Origin: Desulfatibacillum aliphaticivorans DSM 15576
GTDB lineage: Bacteria; Desulfobacterota; Desulfobacteria; Desulfobacterales; Desulfatibacillaceae
Assembly (NCBI RefSeq): GCF_000429905.1
Contig: NZ_AUCT01000013.1
Location: 1-64,000 of the forward strand
Direction of reading: 5' to 3'
Length of the DNA stretch: 64,000 bases
Shown piece after piece: positions 8,446 to 16,400 of the stretch. The translations under genes were made by a program, and so were the position numbers. Every line of letters starts with the position of its first letter. Within the stretch, counting starts at the first letter, position 1. The notes beneath the pieces were generated by a model. It had not been told where the DNA came from and searched no databases. It saw only the letters and a list, made by a program, of their open reading frames with translations.

Positions 8446-9384
8446 ATGCCAAGAAGACTGCCGGTTGAGAAGGTCATTGAACTGATCGAAAAAAGGGACG
8501 TGAGGGGCCTGTCCAAAGGCGTTTCCATGATCGAAGACGGGGGGGAAGATCGGAACACGCTACTAAAACACGCCAAGAGCCGAATATCCTCGCCCGCCTT
8601 GTCCATAGGCTTTACAGGCCCGGGCGGAGTTGGAAAAAGTACGCTGATTAACAGCGTGATCAAAAAGCTGCGAGAATTCGACAAACACGTGGGCGTGATC
8701 GCCGTGGACCCCACCTCCCCCTATACGGGAGGCGCGGTGCTGGGCGACAGAATCAGGATGTTCGAACATAGCAACGACGACAAGGTGTTCATCAGAAGCC
8801 TGAGCACCCAGGACGCCATGGGCGGCATCTGCGAAGCCGCAAAACACGCCCTTAATCTGTACAAGGCCTTTGATTTTGACGTTATCCTGCTTGAAACCAT
8901 CGGCGTTGGCCAGGACGAGGTGGACGTCTCCATATACGCCGACATCACCCTGGTGGTCTTCGCTCCCGGATTCGGCGACATCATGCAGGCCTGTAAAGCG
9001 GGAATTATGGAGATCGCGGACATTTTCGTGGTCAACAAGGCGGACAGGCCCGGAGCTGACGCGCTGCAGGAATATCTTCACAACATTCTTCAGTTCTCCA
9101 ATGGAAATCACCGGCCGGAAATTGTCAAAACAGTCGCTGAAAGCGGCGAAGGAATCGACCAGTTGATTGCCGCCCTATCCCGTTTGGCGAAATTCCCCAG
9201 ACAAAGCCCGGAGGAGAAGCAAAGACGGCGGGTCTCGGACGAAATTCGATCCTTTGCCCTGGCTGAAGTAAACCGGTTTATCAACAGCCGCCTGAACGAA
9301 ATGGCCGAACCGGTGATAAATGGAGACCTTAGCTCCCAGGAAGCATCTGAAATTCTTTTAAAACAGCTTTTTAAAGCCCAATGA
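8446..9384 (+). CDS. MeaB/ArgK-type G3E GTPase, mutase chaperone
   Basis: 312 residues. Walker A GPGGVGKS (58-65), the AVDPTSPYTGGAVLGDRIRM segment, ETIGVGQDEVDV (G3) and NKADRPGAD (G4) identify a MeaB/ArgK GTPase. MeaB proteins load adenosylcobalamin onto acyl-CoA mutases, eject damaged cofactor and protect the radical enzyme. Lying 14 bp after the B12-binding subunit and last in the operon, it is most likely dedicated to this mutase. The N-terminal ~50 residues are the usual helical dimer/partner region. An intrinsic terminator follows at 9438-9470. Confidence 0.93.
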   Translation: MPRRLPVEKVIELIEKRDVRGLSKGVSMIEDGGEDRNTLLKHAKSRISSPALSIGFTGPGGVGKSTLINSVIKKLREFDKHVGVIAVDPTSPYTGGAVLGDRIRMFEHSNDDKVFIRSLSTQDAMGGICEAAKHALNLYKAFDFDVILLETIGVGQDEVDVSIYADITLVVFAPGFGDIMQACKAGIMEIADIFVVNKADRPGADALQEYLHNILQFSNGNHRPEIVKTVAESGEGIDQLIAALSRLAKFPRQSPEEKQRRRVSDEIRSFALAEVNRFINSRLNEMAEPVINGDLSSQEASEILLKQLFKAQ

Positions 9385-9437
9385 CATTGCGTCAGCGTGA
9401 AGTTCGACTGCCGCCATTGGCGCCAGATAACTCCAGG

Positions 9438-9470
9438 GGGCTGGCCATTCTTGAGGTCAGCCCTTTTTTT
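9438..9470 (+). terminator. Intrinsic terminator of the mutase operon
   Basis: GGGCTGGCC and GGTCAGCCC pair (one G-T) around an 8-nt loop and are followed by seven T. Confidence 0.8.
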
Positions 9471-9637
9471 CCCAGATCTTTCGCGCTATTTCAAGGGCGT
9501 AAAACCGGTCTTTTGCATAGTTTTCCCATCTTTTTTGACTAAGCTGTTGCAATGTCAAAACGGCCATGCTAAAGGACGGCTCCTGAAAGGCAAACAAGCC
9601 GAAATTTTATCACCCCGCTCCTCACAAAGGACGGAAA

Positions 9638-9688
9638 GGAGGTTGCCCATGTTTTATCCCATTCTATCCCGCTGGATAATCAACCTCC
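9638..9688 (+). promoter_or_regulatory. Hairpin that would hide the ribosome site of a leader peptide
   Basis: GGAGGTTG (9638-9645), the Shine-Dalgarno of the leader ORF at 9649, is exactly complementary to CAACCTCC (9681-9688) inside that ORF, and the flanking GGACG/CGTCC can extend the stem with a bulge. This suggests translation-level control of the leader. No known riboswitch class is recognised. Confidence 0.4.
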
Positions 9689-9702
9689 GTCCGGTTCCCT
9701 AA
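9649..9702 (+). CDS. Possible 17-residue leader peptide
   Basis: MFYPILSRWIINLRPVP followed by TAA, preceded at good distance by AAGGAGGTTG. It is too short for homology evidence. It lies about 130 bp before the SEC-C gene and may be a regulatory leader; alternatively it is a chance ORF with a good ribosome site. The ~450 bp between 9385 and 9830 otherwise hold only the operon terminator and this structure. Confidence 0.35.
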   Translation: MFYPILSRWIINLRPVP

Positions 9703-9830
9703 CCAAAGACACCGGCCGGAGGGCCCGGCTCATTTGATCCCTGCCAATGCGACAGGCGTCATGCTGAGTCTAACAGGCGATTTGCGCCCGGTTTTCACCG
9801 TGCGCCGCCCTAGCCCAAAGGAGGTGCATC

Positions 9831-10071
9831 ATGTCCAAACAACATCCACTCAACGCGCAGGCAAGGTTTTGAACCCACGAACAAGCGCCGCAAGGGATAC
9901 CCATCCGAGACAAGGGTAAAACGCGGTCTGCGCATCGTTCACGGGGACAAGGAGCTTGAAGAAAAACTCGGCAGGAACGACCCCTGCCCCTGCGGATCCA
10001 CCAGACGATTCAAGAACTGCTGCATGAAAACCAAGCGGTACGACGGATCGCTGAGGGACCACTACTTTTAG
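9831..10071 (+). CDS. Small SEC-C motif protein, reading frame interrupted by an apparent +1 shift
   Basis: An excellent ribosome site (AAAGGAGGT) precedes ATG 9831, which opens MSKQHPLNAQARF and then stops at TGA 9870-9872. The +1 frame continues without stop as EPTNKRRKGYPSETRVKRG and ends with the zinc-binding SEC-C motif GRNDPCPCGSTRRFKNCC and a DGSLRDHYF tail. SEC-C domains are found at the SecA C-terminus and in many small stand-alone proteins. Skipping one T in TTT-TGA joins the two parts into a ~79-residue protein of sensible design. The shift site resembles the prfB type (slippery codon followed by TGA), but a sequencing error or a real mutation would look the same. The CxC...CC zinc ligands are intact. 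Confidence 0.65.
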
Positions 10072-10235
10072 GGAAAAGGGTTGAAAACAGCCGCGCCCAA
10101 CCCCTTTTTGCAAAAGTGCAAAAAGGGAACGCAACGGCTGTGCGGAAAAGGCCGGCCTGGGCGGATTTTCGCCTAAACGCCTGAATGGCGGCCTTTTCCC
10201 TGTTTTCTCCCATCCCTGCGAGGAGAAAAAAGTCC

Positions 10236-11195
10236 ATGAAAGAGGAAACAGTTAACGAAATCATTGACTGCCTTCCCAAGGGAAGAACGCCTTTCTACTA
10301 CTTCAGGGACCGGTACGCATTGATGATGCTCTCTTACTTTGTAGGGGACGGCAAGCGGGTTCAGGAAATCAAAAAAAGTCCATTGGGAAGGCTTATGAAC
10401 AAACCCATTGTTAAGAACGCAGCCAAAAACGCAGGCTCCGGCCTGCTGACCAAAGGCGCCCTGGATTCCGTCTGGCCCATGACGCCGGAATGCTACCTGC
10501 TGACCCTTGGCAAATGGGGCAAAAACGACAGGTGGAACACATGGTGCGACCAGACTTCCAGGCGGGGAACGAACCTGGTTCTGCAATTGAACTTTTCGGG
10601 CAGGCACAACCAGCCGTTTAAACGGATTTTCGATGCAAAATATGGAAGCCCCTTTGAATGCTGTGGGCACCCAAATGCGGGCAAAGGCCGCAATACGCTT
10701 GCCTGGGCCAGAATCGACCTGGACCTTGACACTGATGAGGCCCTTATCGAAGAAGTTCAAAGCGATTGGGTTAAGATGGCCTTGAACGGAAAGGAAAACG
10801 CGGATAGGATTACAAAAGATCCCAGCGATAAACCGAATATCCACAGGTACTTCGAACACGTTGGATGCAGCCCTGAGGAGCTTAGGACCTATGTCGACGG
10901 CATTTTAAAGCCCCACATGAAAATATGGGACGAGGCCATGCTTTCCGCGGCCGTCTGGTTCTTAAAGGAGGAAATCGGCATCAGAAAGATTTTTTTCCAT
11001 ACATTCGATTCAGGGTGCAACCTCAAAGGGTTCATTTTTGGCAAGCCGCCCAGGTCGTTGTACACCAAATTGCCTGAAAAATTTTGTTTCACAAAGACAA
11101 GGGACTATCCCCAATTCCTGGAACGAAAAAGCAACCGGAGAGTCAAGGGCATCCTGAAAAGCAAGGACCTCCGGTTTTTCCATCTGGATTTTTAG
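10236..11195 (+). CDS. Hypothetical protein, family not recognised
   Basis: 319 residues from ATG 10236, chosen because AGGAG lies 10 bp upstream; an earlier in-frame ATG at 10185 has no ribosome site. Soluble and basic, without signal peptide or membrane segment. Several Trp/His/Cys residues are grouped (KWGKNDRWNTWCDQTS near 90-105; ECCGHPNAGKGRN near 140) and an acidic stretch LDLDTDEALIEEVQSDW follows. The C-terminus FHTFDSGCNLKG...PPRSLYTKLPEKFCF resembles an acyltransferase-like or ADP-ribosyl-type fold only loosely, so I assign no function. Monocistronic, with a hairpin (11211-11236) after it. Confidence 0.75.
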   Translation: MKEETVNEIIDCLPKGRTPFYYFRDRYALMMLSYFVGDGKRVQEIKKSPLGRLMNKPIVKNAAKNAGSGLLTKGALDSVWPMTPECYLLTLGKWGKNDRWNTWCDQTSRRGTNLVLQLNFSGRHNQPFKRIFDAKYGSPFECCGHPNAGKGRNTLAWARIDLDLDTDEALIEEVQSDWVKMALNGKENADRITKDPSDKPNIHRYFEHVGCSPEELRTYVDGILKPHMKIWDEAMLSAAVWFLKEEIGIRKIFFHTFDSGCNLKGFIFGKPPRSLYTKLPEKFCFTKTRDYPQFLERKSNRRVKGILKSKDLRFFHLDF

Positions 11196-11210
11196 GCCAA
11201 TAAATAAAAG

Positions 11211-11236
11211 GCCCTCCCGCCTGTATGGGGGAGGGC
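11211..11236 (-). terminator. Intrinsic terminator between convergent genes
   Basis: GCCCTCCC (11211-11218) pairs with GGGAGGGC (11229-11236). On the minus strand the stem is followed by CTTTTATTTATT, so it best ends transcription of the TetR gene coming from the right; it may also help end the plus-strand gene. Confidence 0.65.
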
Positions 11237-11266
11237 TTCAGCAAAGAAAATCTTGCAGCATCGGCG

Positions 11267-11993
11267 TCAATGCGCCTGCCTTGTGGTGATGGGCATGCGC
11301 TTGGCCGCCTGCCAGACCAGTTTGGCGAAACCGCCGCCCTGGATAATGGCCCCAACTTGGGCCACCCACACGCTTCCTGGGCCGATGACGTTGGAGGGCC
11401 GGACGATTACGGCGCCGCCGGCAAACCGGGATTCATAACCTTTGACCAGGGCTTCGGCCTCCATTTTGGCGTCCCCGTAAAACACGCCGGTCTTTTGGCA
11501 GGGATCGGATTCCTTGCGCCCTTTAAGATGCTTGCCTATTTCACGGATAGGCTGGAGCGCGAAGTTGTAAAACTCCTGGGAGACCGCCAACTCGTGGCTG
11601 GCGGCCGCTTCCATGGGCGTGCCGAAGTAGTCTTGAAACTTGGGCACATGCCAGGTGAACATGAGGTTGTAAAAATGGGAGTCCTCCAGGCCGAAATCCA
11701 GGTAGGCCGCGGCCAAAGCCTTGAGCCGGTCCATGGGAGCCGCAACCCCTTCCAGGGCCGTGCGGCATTTTTCGTGCAGCCGCTCAAAGCCTTTGGTCAG
11801 GACCGCAAGGTACAGTTCGTCCTTATTTTCGTAGTAAACGTAAAGCGTGCCGCTGGACACCCCCATGCTGCGCGCCACGCCCCGCATGGTCAGCCCGTCG
11901 AATCCTTTTTGCCCCAGCAGTTCCAGGGCGTGGTCCAGGATGCGGTTTTTCATGGCCTGGATTTCTTCGGGGGGTCATGGGTTTTTTGGGCAT
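11267..11993 (-). CDS. TetR-family regulator with an apparent frameshift near the N-terminus
   Basis: The uninterrupted frame from 11953 encodes 228 residues starting MKNRILDHALELLGQ, with a TetR helix-turn-helix (LTMRGVARSMGVSSGTLYVYYENKDEL). But a good ribosome site (AAGGAG) lies in front of an ATG at 11993, in another frame, reading MPKKPMT. Removing one base from a run of six G (plus strand 11969-11974) joins the two as MPKKPMTPEEIQAMKNRIL, a very typical TetR start. So either one base was gained in the homopolymer (mutation or sequencing error), or translation starts at the internal ATG. The HTH itself is whole in the main frame. Target genes unknown; it lies between unrelated transcription units. 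Confidence 0.75.
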
Positions 11994-12121
11994 TGGGAGT
12001 CTCCTTGATTGTTGACTGCCGTTTATTGAACGCCGTCCAATTTATTTTTCAAGAAAAATTGGCGACTATACAATCAAAGCGGCCGGCGGCGCTCCTTGCT
12101 CATTTATCGAATGGCTTACTT

Positions 12122-12727
12122 TTACCGGGGTTTGATAAACTGGTAGATCATGTTTGTGAGGGCGTTGATGAGGCGTTCCTCCTCCATGCGATGGCCTATG
12201 AACTTGGCGGTGTGGGCCGCGTTTTCCACGGAATTATGGATTATCAGAGCGGAAGCGCGGGCGTCCTTAATGTGCAGCAGATCCTTGAAAGTAATAATAA
12301 GGGACTCCAACTGGGCCACCTGCCTTTCCCGGTCCCTTTCATACACCTCGTTGATGTCCGGATCGGAATAGCGCAGGGCGTGGGTCTGGCGGTGGAATTC
12401 CGGGGATATATCGTAAGCCCTGAACACATGCCGAACCAGGCTTCGCACTTCCTCCTCCCCCCATTTCTCAGGCGGGGATGAGTTCACCTCTCCCCAAATG
12501 GCGGTGTAGTGCCTGTCCAGATAGTCCTCCAGCATCTCCAAAAGCAGGGTCTTCTTATTCTTGAAATAGGCGTAAAAGCTGCCGATGGAAACCCCGGCCT
12601 TCTTCACGATCTCCTTGGAATTGGTCCCGTGGATGCCTTTTTCCGCAAACAAGGCGAAAGCCGCGTTCATGATGGCGGCCCGCGTTTTGATGCTTCTATC
12701 CTGTTGAGGCTGTCTTACCTTGCCCAT
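12122..12727 (-). CDS. TetR-family transcriptional regulator, divergent to the ThDP-enzyme operon
   Basis: 201 residues from ATG 12727 (AAAGGAAC upstream); an upstream in-frame ATG at 12787 would add 20 residues lacking family character. The helix-turn-helix is at about 18-62: RAAIMNAAFALFAEKGIHG, then KEIVKKAGVSIGSFYAYFKNKKTLLLEML. The C-terminal ligand-binding domain is of the type common in lipid and xenobiotic repressors. It is transcribed away from 13000-16367, and two GAACTNNAGTTC palindromes overlap the promoter of that operon, so it is the likely repressor of those genes and perhaps of itself. Confidence 0.88.
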   Translation of the reverse strand: MGKVRQPQQDRSIKTRAAIMNAAFALFAEKGIHGTNSKEIVKKAGVSIGSFYAYFKNKKTLLLEMLEDYLDRHYTAIWGEVNSSPPEKWGEEEVRSLVRHVFRAYDISPEFHRQTHALRYSDPDINEVYERDRERQVAQLESLIITFKDLLHIKDARASALIIHNSVENAAHTAKFIGHRMEEERLINALTNMIYQFIKPR

Positions 12728-12849
12728 GCCGTTCCTTTCTTTGCATGGCCGCAATGTAGCCAACTCGCACCGGGGTGTCAATCCCATAAATCCATCCCCC
12801 TATAAACATTATCGGGTTAACCAGCTATAATTCATGTAAATAATATTTA

Positions 12850-12878
12850 TTGACAATATGAACTAAAGTTCGTATTCT
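12850..12878 (+). promoter_or_regulatory. Sigma70 promoter of the SCP2-like/ThDP-enzyme operon
   Basis: TTGACA (12850-12855), 17-bp spacer, TATTCT (12873-12878). The spacer contains the first TetR-type operator, so repressor binding would block RNA polymerase directly. Confidence 0.75.
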
Positions 12879-12899
12879 TGCATAAATGAACTTTAGTTC
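12860..12899. promoter_or_regulatory. Tandem TetR-type operators
   Basis: Two related 12-bp palindromes, GAACTAAAGTTC (12860-12871) and GAACTTTAGTTC (12888-12899), 28 bp apart centre to centre. The first lies between -35 and -10, the second just past the -10, near the start point. Both are in the gap between the divergent TetR gene and its presumed target operon. Confidence 0.75.
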
Positions 12900-12999
12900 G
12901 TGTTTTTGGCGCATGTGCGCCTCCACCCATAAGCGGACGCCCTGATAACCCGAAGCCTTAAACCTATCCGCCAGGGCGGCCTTAGTTACGGAGATAAGT

Positions 13000-13356
13000 A
13001 TGAGATTTTCCCTTCTTTTGTACGCCCTGTATGCAGCGTTGCGGGTGGCCTCAAAGACTCACAAGGGGTTCAGGCATTTCATCCGCAAGGCCAGAGTGAA
13101 AATTCTGATCAAGACCGCCGCCGGGGAGCCTGCGCGGCTTTTTATTTTTGACCAAGGGCGCATCAGTTCCCTGCCCGGCGATCACGCGGATTACGACGCG
13201 GCGCTGGTCTGGAAGGATGCAGCCGCTGGCTTTTCCGTGATGACCAGCAGGAAAAAAGACGCCGTGTTCAACGCCGCGGCGCGGGGAGACCTGAAGGTGT
13301 TGGGAATGAGCGTATACGCCATGTGGTTTCAGGAAGCCATCGATCAACTCATGTAA
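13000..13356 (+). CDS. Small SCP2-like (sterol-carrier type) domain protein
   Basis: 118 residues. After a hydrophobic N-terminus (LLLYALYAALRVA) the chain follows the SCP2 pattern: RLFIFDQGRISSLPG, DYDAALVWKDAAAGFSVMTS, and the signature end AAARGDLKVLGMSVYAMWFQEAI. SCP2 domains bind lipids or acyl-CoA. First gene of the TetR-controlled operon, 30 bp before the ThDP enzyme; it may present a hydrophobic substrate to it. No known enzyme motif. Confidence 0.65.
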   Translation: MRFSLLLYALYAALRVASKTHKGFRHFIRKARVKILIKTAAGEPARLFIFDQGRISSLPGDHADYDAALVWKDAAAGFSVMTSRKKDAVFNAAARGDLKVLGMSVYAMWFQEAIDQLM

Positions 13357-13386
13357 AATCGGAACAAAATTTCATAGGAGGATTCC

Positions 13387-15054
13387 ATGTCACAAATAAC
13401 CGGCGGACATCTGGTCGCTAAGTATTTAAAGGAAATTGAGGGCGTCGAGGCGGTTTTCACCCTTTCAGGCGCGCATATCGAGAACATTCTGGACGGGTTG
13501 AACGAGTTCGGCATTCGCAGCGTGGACGTCCGGCACGAGCAAGCGGCGTCCATGATGGCCCACGCCTGGAGCCTGTACACCGGAAAGCCTGGCGTTTGCC
13601 TGGTGACGGCTGGGCCCGGCTTTACCAACGCCCTGACCGGCATTGCCAACGCGTTTTTGGACAACGCCCCCTTGGTCGTCCTGTGCGGCCGGCACCCTTT
13701 GAGGGACGACCTCAAGGGCGCTTTGCAGGAGATGAACCAGATCGACATGGTCAAGTCCGTTGTTAAATGGAGCGCCACGTGCCACGACATCAAACGCATT
13801 CCGGAGTACCTTTCCATTGCATTCCGCCAAGCCGTGGAGGGAAGGCCCGGCCCCGTTTTTCTGGAGCTGCCCCCGGACATCCTGTCTATTGCCGTGGACC
13901 TGAAATCGGTGGACATCCCCAAGCGGCGCACCCTGAAGACCTCCGTGACGCCCGTTAAGGAGGACCTGAAAGCCGCCGCCAAATTGATCGATCAGGCAAA
14001 AAGGCCCTTGTTGATTGGCGGCAGCGGCGTGGGCTTTAGCGAATGCGGCAAGCAGGTCGCCGCCTTTGCGGAAAAGACCGGAATCCCCTTCGCCCTGTTG
14101 AACAACGGGCGGGGCGCCCTCCCGGACAGCCATCCCCGCTCCATCAATGACGGTGGCTTTACGGCGGTCATGGCCGCCCTGCCCCAGGTGGATCTGGTTA
14201 TCATCGTGGGCTTGCGTTTGAACTGGGTCATGGAGTCAGGCCAGACCTTTCCCGACGCCAAGGTGGTGCGGATCGACATAGACCCCACGGAAATCGATCG
14301 AAACCGGACCTCCGACGTTGGGTTGGCGGGCGACGCCGGACAAATTCTTGACCTTTTAACGCCCATGGTCGCAAGCAAGGATAGAAGCCAGTGGGAAAAA
14401 GACCTTCGCGCCGCTTACGGGGCGTTTTTGGTGACGGAGCGGGAGCAGCGCGAAACGCCGTCCTATCCCATCCATCCCAACCGGTTGGTCGCCCAAATCC
14501 AAAAGGTGGTGGGCGAAGACGCCTATTATGTGGTGGACGGCGGAGACACCAGCTATTACGGCAGCGCTGGTTTTTCCTCCATCCATAAGGCCGGGGTCAC
14601 GGCGCCTGCAAGCTCTTTGCTGGGGTGCATTGGCACAGGCGTTCCCTTCGCCCTGGCCGCAAAGATCGCGCATCCAAACAAGCCGGTGATCCTGCTGAAC
14701 GGCGACGGCTCCTTTGGTTTCAACGGCATGGAGTTTGACACGGCCGTGCGCCTGAACATTCCCATTGTCTGCGTGGTGAATAACGACTGCGCCTGGGGCA
14801 TGATCAAGCACGCCCAGGAGATGAGCATCGGCCCGGAGCGCTGCACCTGCTCGGAATTGGGAACCCGTCATTACGAAAAAATGGTGGAGGCCCTGGGCGG
14901 ATACGGCGAGTTTGTGGAAAAGGACGAGGACATCGTCCCGGCCTTGAAGCGGGCCATTGAATCCGGCAAGCCCGCCTGTGTGAATGTCATGACCGACTGC
15001 ACTGCGGTGAGTCCCGCCACGGTGGTGTTTTATCAGACCTTGTCCGATTTTTAA
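13387..15054 (+). CDS. Thiamine-diphosphate-dependent enzyme (acetolactate synthase / 2-hydroxyacyl-CoA lyase superfamily)
   Basis: 555 residues with the three-domain layout of this superfamily. The N-terminal PYR domain has the ThDP-activating glutamate E51 in RHEQAASMMA and GKPGVCLVTAGPG; the central domain has RPLLIGGSGVG; the C-terminal PP domain has GDGSFGFNGMEF...VVNND, the Mg-ThDP motif. No regulatory subunit gene (ilvN) is nearby and the operon is under a TetR repressor next to lipid-binding and lactonase-like genes, so a catabolic role (2-hydroxyacyl-CoA lyase, oxalyl-CoA decarboxylase-like or benzaldehyde-lyase-like) is more likely than valine synthesis. Exact substrate cannot be read from sequence. 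AGGAGG precedes the start. Confidence 0.85.
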   Translation: MSQITGGHLVAKYLKEIEGVEAVFTLSGAHIENILDGLNEFGIRSVDVRHEQAASMMAHAWSLYTGKPGVCLVTAGPGFTNALTGIANAFLDNAPLVVLCGRHPLRDDLKGALQEMNQIDMVKSVVKWSATCHDIKRIPEYLSIAFRQAVEGRPGPVFLELPPDILSIAVDLKSVDIPKRRTLKTSVTPVKEDLKAAAKLIDQAKRPLLIGGSGVGFSECGKQVAAFAEKTGIPFALLNNGRGALPDSHPRSINDGGFTAVMAALPQVDLVIIVGLRLNWVMESGQTFPDAKVVRIDIDPTEIDRNRTSDVGLAGDAGQILDLLTPMVASKDRSQWEKDLRAAYGAFLVTEREQRETPSYPIHPNRLVAQIQKVVGEDAYYVVDGGDTSYYGSAGFSSIHKAGVTAPASSLLGCIGTGVPFALAAKIAHPNKPVILLNGDGSFGFNGMEFDTAVRLNIPIVCVVNNDCAWGMIKHAQEMSIGPERCTCSELGTRHYEKMVEALGGYGEFVEKDEDIVPALKRAIESGKPACVNVMTDCTAVSPATVVFYQTLSDF

Positions 15055-15089
15055 TAAGAGGCGGACCATAGTTGCAAATGGAGGGAAGC

Positions 15090-16367
15090 ATGGGGTTTTT
15101 GACCGGTAAAAAAGGAAAGGCGATCAGCATAATACTTATGGCCTTGTTTGCTGCGGGCGCCATCCTCTGGACGGCGACGGCGCCTCCGCCGTATATCCGC
15201 ATCCATCCGCCCATTGAAATGGGGGAGGTTCCGCAAGGCGTCACGGATGTGCAGGCTGAGGGCGATCCCTTGGGCGAGCTGTTGGTGGAAATGAAAGACT
15301 TGCCCGGACACGACGAGATCGTCCTCCAGGAAGATCTCGGCCGCGCCTTTGTAACCTGCATGGACGGCAAAATCTGGAAGGTGGATTTTATCGCCAATAC
15401 CGCAGAGCCCTTTGTGGACCCGCCCCTGATGGCGGCGGGCGCCCGGCAAATACCCGGCGCCCCGGACACGATCGTGTTCTGCACATCGTACCTGCACGGT
15501 GCAGCCTATCCGGAAGGCGAGAAGGTCGGGATTTACAAACTGTCCGTTTCCTCCAGACAGGTCGCCCCATTACTCACCAGAGCCCCCGTCATCCGCGAGA
15601 CCTACGCAATCCCCGGCGAAAACACCGGGGCGGTTTACACCGGCGAAAACTTCAGGCCGTTTAAAATAGAGGAAATGACCGAGCAAAACAGCCGCCCCCT
15701 TATGTTCTGCAACGACCTGGACATAAGCCGGGACGGCAAGCGCATTTATTTCAGCGAGCCTTTCGCCTATGAGGGCGCTTCCATGGGAGGCGGCGCCGTG
15801 GCCGAAGCCGTCTCATTGGGAAAAAACGGCATGCTGTGGCAGCTTGATCTGGAGGACGGCAGCGTAGGGCTGGTTGGCCGGGGGTACTCATTTTTGGACG
15901 GCGTGCTGCTGGAGTATGAAAACGGCGACCGGGAAAGCTCCATCCTCATAACCGAGACCATCAAATTCCGGATATTGCGGCTGCATCTGGAGGGCGCCAA
16001 AGCAGGCAAGGATAGGGTGCTTTGGAAGAACCTTCCCGGCATGCCGGACGGATTGGACCGGGACGCCCAGGGCAGAGTCTGGGCGGGCTTGCTGAAAAGG
16101 CGCTCGCCATTGGTGAACTTCATCCACGCGAATCCCTGGATCAAGCCTTTGTTTCTGCGAATTCCGCCGTCCATGGTTCCGGCGGGCAAGGAAACGGGGA
16201 TTATCGCCTTTTCGCCGGATTGCTCCCAAGCGCTTTATTCCACCATGCACGACGGCAACGCCATGAGCGACATTTCGGTTGTCGTTCCCGGCCGGGACAG
16301 GTTCTATTTGCCTCGGTTCGACCTGGAATCCCATGGATTGTACAGCATGAACAACCCATTGGATTAA
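15090..16367 (+). CDS. SMP-30/strictosidine-synthase-like beta-propeller protein, membrane-anchored
   Basis: About 425 residues from ATG 15090 (GGAGG 5 bp upstream). A single hydrophobic segment (IILMALFAAGAILWTATA) near the N-terminus would anchor it or serve as signal. The rest resembles the six-bladed propeller of strictosidine synthase/APMAP proteins: CNDLDISRDGKRIYFSEP, WQLDLEDG, FLDGVLLE, ITETIKFRILRLHLEG, LPGMPDGLDRDAQGRVWAGL. These proteins are often calcium-dependent esterases or lactonases. Third gene of the TetR-controlled operon, so it probably acts on a related hydrophobic compound at the cell surface or periplasm. Confidence 0.75.
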   Translation: MGFLTGKKGKAISIILMALFAAGAILWTATAPPPYIRIHPPIEMGEVPQGVTDVQAEGDPLGELLVEMKDLPGHDEIVLQEDLGRAFVTCMDGKIWKVDFIANTAEPFVDPPLMAAGARQIPGAPDTIVFCTSYLHGAAYPEGEKVGIYKLSVSSRQVAPLLTRAPVIRETYAIPGENTGAVYTGENFRPFKIEEMTEQNSRPLMFCNDLDISRDGKRIYFSEPFAYEGASMGGGAVAEAVSLGKNGMLWQLDLEDGSVGLVGRGYSFLDGVLLEYENGDRESSILITETIKFRILRLHLEGAKAGKDRVLWKNLPGMPDGLDRDAQGRVWAGLLKRRSPLVNFIHANPWIKPLFLRIPPSMVPAGKETGIIAFSPDCSQALYSTMHDGNAMSDISVVVPGRDRFYLPRFDLESHGLYSMNNPLD

Positions 16368-16400
16368 TATATTGCGACTGTGTTTAAGGGAGGGTCATAT

